Part shown: positions 23,328 through 27,487 of the stretch, one piece after another | Layout: each line of letters starts with the position of its first letter | How positions within the stretch are numbered: the first letter of the stretch is position 1 | From: a virus | Length of the DNA stretch: 27,487 bases | Strand: one strand, 5' to 3' | Virus record (IMG/VR): IMGVR_UViG_3300006734_000033 | Span: 1-27,487 of that record | Position numbers and translations under genes: made by a program | The notes under the pieces: model-generated | What the model was told of the DNA's origin: nothing | The model's database searches: none | What the model saw: only the letters and a program-made list of their open reading frames with translations

Positions 23328-23846
23328 TTATAATTGATCGTATGCTAACCCTTGACCTCCTCTAACATGACTCTCTTGTTCTTGTTTCATATCATTAAAC
23401 GCGCCTTTATAAGATTGCCTGATTTGCTCAAATTTTGCAGCCGCATTTACAAGAGAATTTATGTTGCCATCTCTACCATGTTCAATTGATGTAGTTTCCA
23501 TATACTTTGCTAATCTATCAAGCATGGACTTAATTCCTTTGTATGCTCTATAGGCAGGAGTTTCATAAAGCTTATTACAAGTTTCTAAAGCTCTAACAAT
23601 AACCGCATCTTCAGGTGATTCATCTAACAACACTTCTTCAATAATCAAATCTTCTTTTTCAGATTCTGAAACATTAAAAAAGGGATTCATATCCGGATTG
23701 GGACAAGTCATATAAAATATATACTGATATACAGACATGTATGTGTCAGGGTAATTATCCATCACAGCTTTCAAAGAATCTACTGTATAACAATGCTCTG
23801 TTGGAATCACCTTACCGTTCTGAACGTCAAATAATCTTACTATCAT
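23328..23846 (-). CDS. Conserved phage hypothetical (172 aa)
   Basis: Function not recognised. The N-terminal third is beta-like (MIVRLFDVQNGKVIPTEHCY) followed by YPDTYMSVYQYIFYMTCPNP and an acidic segment (SESEKEDLIIEEVLLDESPE). The C-terminal two thirds are helical: ALETCNKLYETPAYRAYKGI, then KSMLDRLAKYMETTSIEHGR and AAKFEQIRQSYKGAFNDMKQ. I recognise similar proteins just before the terminase in phages of Bacteroidota, where a small terminase-like or structural role is imaginable because of the helical C-terminal part. It overlaps the nuclease stop by 4 bases (ATGA) and precedes the co-chaperonin by 10 bases, so it is part of the packaging transcript. Confidence 0.8.
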   Translation of the reverse strand: MIVRLFDVQNGKVIPTEHCYTVDSLKAVMDNYPDTYMSVYQYIFYMTCPNPDMNPFFNVSESEKEDLIIEEVLLDESPEDAVIVRALETCNKLYETPAYRAYKGIKSMLDRLAKYMETTSIEHGRDGNINSLVNAAAKFEQIRQSYKGAFNDMKQEQESHVRGGQGLAYDQL

Positions 23847-24655
23847 TTTTTATTATCTTTTAACCACATTATTAAACTATTTACTTCATCCTGCAAATAT
23901 GGTAATTCATAAAATACAATGTCTTCAATAACCGGTTCTCCATTAACATGCTCATTAATTGGATAACCATTCTCGTCAACACCTAACTGAACAAATTTTA
24001 CATGTTGTATAGTTAGCTTACCAATTTTTAATCTGGGATTGTGCTTTTTAATAATATACGCATAAATACTCAATTGTAAGTTATAATGATTTAAATTACA
24101 ATCATCTAAATGCGAAACAGGATGATACATTTTTTGAGTTATACCTTCCCAATTTGTAAATCCTTTTTCTTTAATTTCTTTGTTTGTTTTGTAATCTGTA
24201 ATATTTAAAGAACCATTAACCACTTCAACTAAATCGGCTTGTCCACATAAACCTATAGATTTCAAATAAACCAAATGTTCTGGGTAAATACCATCTGACA
24301 ACCTTTGATCTGGGGCAAACTTTAATCCATCCTCAACTATTGGTTTTACTATGGGTAAAGACGAACCTTCTTTCTCAATGGTTTGACACTCTAATAAATC
24401 TGACTCTCTTTGGTTATGATACCAATTACCTAATTTAATAGCTCTTTCAGATTCTGAATTCCAAGCATCTATGATTTCCTCTGGTGTCATACCATACCAC
24501 TTGGATCTTTTATTCTTTGCTGATTTTTTTGCTGCTTCTTTTGAATCAAACTTGGGTTTAAACATCCCAATAAAAGATGTTACACTAACCCATTCTATGC
24601 TATCTTCTTTTATGCTTTTGTATAGATGTCCATCTTCTTTAAAATATATACTCAT
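23843..24655 (-). CDS. RecB/Cas4-like PD-(D/E)XK nuclease (270 aa)
   Basis: The fold of exonucleases such as Cas4 and the RecB nuclease domain, acting on DNA ends. Motifs in order are LGNWYH (His80), GLCGQADLVEVV (Asp141), NITDYKTNKE (Asp154, Lys156) and NLQLSIYAYII (Gln194, Tyr198). These are the GxxxH, GxAD, DxKT and QxxxY signatures, so the catalytic set looks complete. No Fe-S Cys cluster of Cas4 type is visible. Such nucleases occur in crAss-like genomes, usually with replication or recombination genes; here it lies in the packaging-side operon between a small hypothetical (4-base overlap) and the conserved 172-aa gene (4-base overlap). End processing or recombination is the likely function; the substrate is inference. 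Confidence 0.9.
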   Translation of the reverse strand: MSIYFKEDGHLYKSIKEDSIEWVSVTSFIGMFKPKFDSKEAAKKSAKNKRSKWYGMTPEEIIDAWNSESERAIKLGNWYHNQRESDLLECQTIEKEGSSLPIVKPIVEDGLKFAPDQRLSDGIYPEHLVYLKSIGLCGQADLVEVVNGSLNITDYKTNKEIKEKGFTNWEGITQKMYHPVSHLDDCNLNHYNLQLSIYAYIIKKHNPRLKIGKLTIQHVKFVQLGVDENGYPINEHVNGEPVIEDIVFYELPYLQDEVNSLIMWLKDNKK

Positions 24656-24864
24656 AACTTATCATCTTTATTATTCAAAAAAATACTACTTGTTGTAAAG
24701 TACCAGTTTATTTTTTTGTTTATAGTTATTATTCCATCTTTATATTTAACCCATTTACTATTCTGAACTTCACGAGCATTATTGATCTTACTTCTAACAT
24801 ATTTACCTAATTCTACATCATTAGGTAAATTGTATACTTCTTCTTCGTCAATCTCTATCTTCAT
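24652..24864 (-). CDS. Small hypothetical (70 aa)
   Basis: Function not recognised. The protein is acidic at the start (MKIEIDEEEVYNLPNDVELG) and basic after (KYVRSKINNAREVQNSKWVK), with a beta hairpin-like YKDGIITINKKINWYFTT. The ATG is inside the 108-aa gene (17-base overlap) and its stop overlaps the nuclease ATG by 4 bases (ATGA), so it is held by tight translational coupling on both sides. That is the main reason to accept a gene of this size. Confidence 0.68.
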   Translation of the reverse strand: MKIEIDEEEVYNLPNDVELGKYVRSKINNAREVQNSKWVKYKDGIITINKKINWYFTTSSIFLNNKDDKL

Positions 24865-25174
24865 AGTTTATTTCTTTTTTAAGTTTGTTTTCTGTTTCCT
24901 CATCCATAATAGCTTTCCATTTTCCTAAAGGACATTCTGAAGATAAAGATCTAGTTTTAAAACCCAAGCTACACCCGCATTCACCACAACAAGGTTGTGT
25001 ACCAGGTGCAAAACACTTATCACCATCTCTATCTAAGGATGGACATTCTTTACAAATTGACCACCTTAAAGCTGCCTCAGCTTCAATATGATCTTTTTTA
25101 AATATCTTATTCTTAAGACCCTCAAGAATTTGAGGTGTGTTTTTAAAAGCCCCTAAAAATTTTTCCAATCCCAT
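24848..25174 (-). CDS. Cys-cluster, zinc-ribbon-like small protein (108 aa)
   Basis: Function not recognised. Eight Cys fall in a stretch of about 43 residues (WSICKECPSLDRDGDKCFAP, PCCGECGCSLGFKTRSLSSE, then CPLGKW), a pattern like a double zinc ribbon or a small metal-binding domain. I recognise it as recurrent in phages of Bacteroidota. The N-terminus is basic and helical (MGLEKFLGAFKNTPQILEGL), the C-terminus acidic and helical. It follows the HU-like gene by 3 bases and overlaps the next gene by 17. Position beside an HU-like protein and a nuclease would fit DNA or RNA binding, but this is inference. Confidence 0.8.
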   Translation of the reverse strand: MGLEKFLGAFKNTPQILEGLKNKIFKKDHIEAEAALRWSICKECPSLDRDGDKCFAPGTQPCCGECGCSLGFKTRSLSSECPLGKWKAIMDEETENKLKKEINYEDRD

Positions 25175-25177
25175 GAT

Positions 25178-25537
25178 TTATTTTTTGTTTTCTTTAAACT
25201 TTTTTTTCTCTTCTATCATTTCTTCATAAATCTTTTGAATTCTTTTTAGATTCTCAAGCTTTTCCTTTACAGCAACAGTCTTCTCATAACCCTTGTAGGT
25301 ATGTTTTCCTAAGTTGCCCAGTATATCTTTGTTCTTCTTAATTGCTTTATCTAGCTTTTGCTTTCTCAAAACAAATGTTCCTAAACCATCAACAAAAATT
25401 CTTGGATAAGATAAATCACTCAGATTCTTTCTAAGAAGACCGTAGTAAAACTCAATAAAATCATCCACTACATTTGAATGTACCCCGACTTCCTCAGCAA
25501 TATCTTTTTTAAATTGTTTGTAGCTTTTAGGATTCAT
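25178..25537 (-). CDS. HU/IHF-like DNA-binding protein (119 aa)
   Basis: A nucleoid-type DNA-bending protein. Residues 1-40 (YKQFKKDIAEEVGVHSNVVD, then DFIEFYYGLLRKNLS) align with the helical dimerisation part of HU. VDGLGTFVLRKQKLDKAIKK (about 49-68) matches the GFGTF-R strand where the DNA-binding arm begins. Beyond it there is no standard HU arm sequence; instead a basic helical tail of about 45 residues (KLENLKRIQKIYEEMIEEKK) follows, so the DNA-contact part has diverged. HU/IHF-like genes are found in many crAss-like phages. It may help bend genome DNA for packaging or replication. The start overlaps the preceding gene by 11 bases. Confidence 0.85.
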   Translation of the reverse strand: MNPKSYKQFKKDIAEEVGVHSNVVDDFIEFYYGLLRKNLSDLSYPRIFVDGLGTFVLRKQKLDKAIKKNKDILGNLGKHTYKGYEKTVAVKEKLENLKRIQKIYEEMIEEKKKFKENKK

Positions 25538-25889
25538 TACCTAGTATCTTAAAATCTAAAAATATTATACCCTCATATTGAATAGACATCTTTGAATTAA
25601 GACTAATAGTCTTTTTGTTTTTACCGGTCTTAAAGATTAACGATTTTTTAGAGGCTTTAGTTACAGCATTTCTTGCCGATTGAGCACTTTTAAAAATTTT
25701 TTTCTCCGTAATTAGATCACAAAACTTAGTCAATTCAATATCTTTATTGAATGCAAGTTCAGTTAAACATTCTAAATCCGACTGACTAATCTGAATATCA
25801 TTAAAAAAACAATAAGTTAGAATCTGGTATTTAACCACATACCGACCACTTGTTTTAATTTTTTTCTCTACTCTATTTACTAACGCCAT
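25527..25889 (-). CDS. Hypothetical, basic (120 aa)
   Basis: Function not recognised. It is a basic protein with an N-terminal part (KTSGRYVVKYQILTYCFFND) followed by helices (SQSDLECLTELAFNKDIELT, then KFCDLITEKKIFKSAQSARN) and a C-terminal beta segment (YEGIIFLDFKIL). The first 70 residues resemble a small winged-helix or DNA-binding arrangement, including an NAVTKASKKSLIFKTGKNKK segment where a recognition helix and wing could be; this is only a pattern. It lies 1 base after the amidase gene and overlaps the HU-like gene by 11 bases, so it belongs to the same transcript. Confidence 0.72.
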   Translation of the reverse strand: MALVNRVEKKIKTSGRYVVKYQILTYCFFNDIQISQSDLECLTELAFNKDIELTKFCDLITEKKIFKSAQSARNAVTKASKKSLIFKTGKNKKTISLNSKMSIQYEGIIFLDFKILGNES

Positions 25890-25890
25890 A

Positions 25891-26808
25891 TTACAAACTC
25901 ATTATAACTTCAACTAATCTAGGATCTGGATATACATCCATTTTATCCTTTCTAACATTTGTATGAGATAACAAACCTTTAACCTTTCCATAGTATGCGT
26001 CTTCTTGAAAATCAAAAGCTTTAGTGGGTCCATGCTTTCTAATCCACCGCTGCAACCCCTCTCTCAAATTAATATTATCTCTTTCGCCTATATACTTTAA
26101 CCACTTCTCAATCTCTTTAATCTGTTTATCAGAATACTTATGCCAATACAAACAGCCTTTAAAAGCTTCAGGTAATTGTATAACCTGAGAATCTATAACC
26201 TTTGTATTAACGTAAGTTTTTTTATGCGAGTTAAGATGACCCATTGAACATATCTCCAACCCCACAGTCCTACGATTCATGTATCCCGAACCAGACTTAC
26301 CGATATGCCAAGCTAAATTCCCTTCCGGAAAAGCCTGAACCATAATACCATCATGTTTGTCATCTCCCGTCTTATGGTTTTGACCACCTAACACAAACTC
26401 CGTAGCAATTCTTCCCCGTGTATCTCTTGCCCATTGATCAATGCAAGCATATGGGTTGGCACCACCAGCAGTATGATGAAGCATTACGTATTCATTCTTA
26501 TGGTTTTCATGAACATATTCATTCTTTGGTAAATAATACCTATGAATAAGCTCATCATAATCTGTTGTGTAATATTGATCACTTAAATCTGTGTCTTGAT
26601 CAATATCTTCAACAAACCCACCTTTAGAAAAAAGAACAGTCCATGTCTCATTACCTACAATACCATTAGGTTGAATTTCATGGTGCATTTGATACTTAAT
26701 GACAGCACGTTCAGTTTTCTCACCAAAAATACCATCAGTCTTAAGACCTAAGATTTTTTGAAGTTTTCTAACATCTTCTCCAACATATCCTTTCTTAAGC
26801 ATTCTCAT
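25891..26808 (-). CDS. Endolysin: N-acetylmuramoyl-L-alanine amidase with PG-binding domain (305 aa)
   Basis: Cuts the amide bond between N-acetylmuramic acid and L-alanine in the cell wall at lysis. Residues 1-60 are a peptidoglycan-binding domain type 1 (VGEDVRKLQKILGLKTDGIF; AVIKYQMHHEIQPNGIVGNE). From about 105 an Amidase_2-like domain follows: VMLHHTAGG (His111/112) and HIGKSGSGYMNRRTVGLEIC (about 168-187), then GLLSHTNVRKDKMDVYPDP with the second His at 282 and Asp291. These are the expected zinc ligands and neighbouring acid, so the enzyme appears active. There is no signal peptide, so a holin or another release route is needed; none is seen here. Two Met lie at the start (MRMLKKG); the second is possible. 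Confidence 0.92.
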   Translation of the reverse strand: MRMLKKGYVGEDVRKLQKILGLKTDGIFGEKTERAVIKYQMHHEIQPNGIVGNETWTVLFSKGGFVEDIDQDTDLSDQYYTTDYDELIHRYYLPKNEYVHENHKNEYVMLHHTAGGANPYACIDQWARDTRGRIATEFVLGGQNHKTGDDKHDGIMVQAFPEGNLAWHIGKSGSGYMNRRTVGLEICSMGHLNSHKKTYVNTKVIDSQVIQLPEAFKGCLYWHKYSDKQIKEIEKWLKYIGERDNINLREGLQRWIRKHGPTKAFDFQEDAYYGKVKGLLSHTNVRKDKMDVYPDPRLVEVIMSL

Positions 26809-26809
26809 A

Positions 26810-27103
26810 TCAACTACGTTTTAAAGTTCTCCGAGTAGTTTCTTCCTCCTTCACCTTATTAAAATCTTCACCCGCCTTTTCCACCTCTTCATTTTTATCC
26901 GCAGCAAATGCTTGCGCTAAAAAGACTTGAGCTTGAACCCTTCTTGCTCTTAGCTCCTCAATATCTGTTAAGAGTTGTTCATACTCCTTTTGAACTTTAA
27001 GATGTGGAATGTTTGACTTGTAGAAACTACTGATCTCTTTTCTACGTGCTTCCAATTGTTCCTTTGACAATTGTACTTCTTCTTCTGTGAAATTTTCTTC
27101 CAT
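26810..27103 (-). CDS. Small charged coiled-coil protein (97 aa)
   Basis: Function not recognised. Almost entirely helical and highly charged: MEENFTEEEVQLSKEQLEAR, then YEQLLTDIEELRARRVQAQV with hydrophobic heptads (about 40-70), and an acidic then basic C-terminus (EVEKAGEDFNKVKEEETTRR). Coiled-coil dimer or oligomer is likely. A TATATTTG box lies 27 bases upstream of the ATG, so the gene probably starts a transcript that includes the amidase, 1 base further on. It might be an assembly or lysis accessory, but nothing decides this. Confidence 0.75.
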   Translation of the reverse strand: MEENFTEEEVQLSKEQLEARRKEISSFYKSNIPHLKVQKEYEQLLTDIEELRARRVQAQVFLAQAFAADKNEEVEKAGEDFNKVKEEETTRRTLKRS

Positions 27104-27129
27104 AATATATTTGATTTTTTAGTGAAATA

Positions 27130-27137
27130 CAAATATA
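27130..27137 (-). promoter_or_regulatory. Bacteroidota-type -7 box upstream of the 97-aa gene
   Basis: TATATTTG on the minus strand exactly fits TAnnTTTG, lying 26-33 bases before the ATG in an A/T-rich 59-base gap. The same eight bases stand before the 184-aa gene and next to the 92-aa gene. No clear TTG box lies 19-21 bases upstream. Confidence 0.5.
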
Positions 27138-27162
27138 TTAAAGAAGATTAAATAAAAAAAGT

Positions 27163-27414
27163 TTAAGAAATGATTTTTTTATCCAGTTCCTGTTTTAATT
27201 CCGCACACAATTCATACTCCTCATATTTTGCAAAATAATCTATAACATCTTGAATAACATCACGGGTTATATCCCCATGCGGATCATGCACTAATACAGC
27301 ATAACTACTTTCATCCATAAGCTCATCAAAAGACACCTTGTTAGTAATAATCCTATAAGAATTATAATAAGCTTCCTCTAGTATTTCTGATTCATTAAAA
27401 GGCAGGTCTTCCAT
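27163..27414 (-). CDS. Small acidic hypothetical (83 aa; longer start possible)
   Basis: Function not recognised. The frame can open at 27441 (MQKFWYICYMEDLPFNESEI), but I prefer the Met at 27414 (MEDLPFNESEILEEAYYNSY) because the first nine codons coincide with a promoter-like TATATTTG box (27419-27426) and add only aromatic residues. The protein is acidic and mostly helical, with VSFDELMDESSYAVLVHDPH in the middle and a C-terminal KYEEYELCAELKQELDKKII that resembles short UvrB/UvrC-type helical pairs. If the internal start is used, the leader is only about five bases, close to leaderless. A 59-base gap follows before the next gene. Confidence 0.65.
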   Translation of the reverse strand: MEDLPFNESEILEEAYYNSYRIITNKVSFDELMDESSYAVLVHDPHGDITRDVIQDVIDYFAKYEEYELCAELKQELDKKIIS

Positions 27415-27418
27415 ATAA

Positions 27419-27426
27419 CAAATATA
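27419..27426 (-). promoter_or_regulatory. TATATTTG box at the 92/83-aa gene start
   Basis: TATATTTG on the minus strand lies four bases before the ATG at 27414. It is the third copy of the same octamer in this window, and it would give a near-leaderless message. It also encodes codons of the longer reading frame, so it may be chance. Confidence 0.35.
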
Positions 27427-27451
27427 CCAAAATTTTTGCAACCTCTAATAC

Positions 27452-27487
27452 CTACCCCCCATCTTTATAAAAGGATTTGATACCCCC
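27452..27487 (-). other. Possible 3' end of an upstream gene at the right edge
   Basis: On the minus strand the edge reads GGIKSFYKDGG and then TAG (27454-27452) in one frame, with G runs (GGGGG and GGGGGG) unusual for this A/T-rich DNA. It may be the last codons of a gene whose body lies beyond the window. Eleven codons are too few to be sure. Confidence 0.25.

Noticed and set aside
24652-24698. Frame conflict around the 70-aa gene (spurious small gene?)
   Set aside because: I considered dropping the 70-aa gene because of its 17-base overlap upstream. Coupling at both ends (ATG within the preceding gene, ATGA with the nuclease) and absence of other open frames made me keep it with lower confidence.
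27425-27487. Possible tRNA 3' part at the right edge
   Set aside because: GGTATCAAATCC on the minus strand recalls a T-arm, but there is one base too many, the stem has only two good pairs, and no CCA end or acceptor pairing is seen.

Overview
This window is a piece of a tailed-phage genome that most likely infects a Bacteroidota host, and the closest match I recognise is the crAss-like group (Crassvirales) or a near relative. The evidence is: low GC; an order of large terminase, portal, acidic scaffold-like protein and major capsid protein; two intact adaptor/ring-type proteins plus one cut by the left edge whose sequences I recognise as conserved in crAss-like phages; leaders that are A/T-rich and lack Shine-Dalgarno sites (for example AAATAAAATGGC); and promoter-like TAnnTTTG boxes of the Bacteroidota type. 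The family assignment comes from recognition, since no search was run. Every gene I accept lies on the minus strand, so transcription runs from high to low coordinates. I see no tRNA, rRNA, CRISPR array, insertion sequence, integrase or plus-strand gene. No gene-free stretch exceeds about 120 bases.

Layout in transcription order. (1) 27.44-23.33 kb, accessory and pre-packaging block: two small hypotheticals, a peptidoglycan amidase (endolysin), a hypothetical, an HU/IHF-like DNA-binding protein, a Cys-cluster protein, a small hypothetical, a RecB/Cas4-like PD-(D/E)XK nuclease and a conserved hypothetical, mostly overlapping or nearly abutting. (2) 23.32-15.1 kb, packaging and head: a GroES-like co-chaperonin overlapping the terminase start, the large terminase, portal, scaffold-like protein and major capsid protein, closed by a strong terminator at 15.05-15.09 kb. 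(3) 15.04-12.29 kb, surface-protein cassette: two proteins that share an N-terminal segment, the second a Cys-ladder beta-solenoid, with a GT-A-type glycosyltransferase between them, then a small protein. (4) 12.19-9.96 kb: an unknown 338-aa protein, a ring/adaptor protein and a ferritin/Dps-like helical protein. (5) 9.88-8.36 kb: a single 487-aa structural gene with its own upstream control region and strong terminator, carrying an inserted Gly-rich domain. (6) 8.30-2.72 kb: Cys-rich tail or appendage genes, including a 1171-aa multidomain fibre-like protein and an FN3 protein, ending at a GNRA-loop terminator. (7) 2.68-1 kb: a metallophosphoesterase with an N-terminal HTH, a conserved hypothetical, a second ring protein and the start of a third that runs off the left edge.

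Together these genes package DNA (TerL, portal, scaffold, capsid, perhaps with co-chaperonin help), build and decorate the head and tail, and supply lysis and DNA-handling functions. Intergenic regions at 6.9, 8.3 and 9.9 kb share a GTATATTA element and probably mark starts of separate late transcription units.
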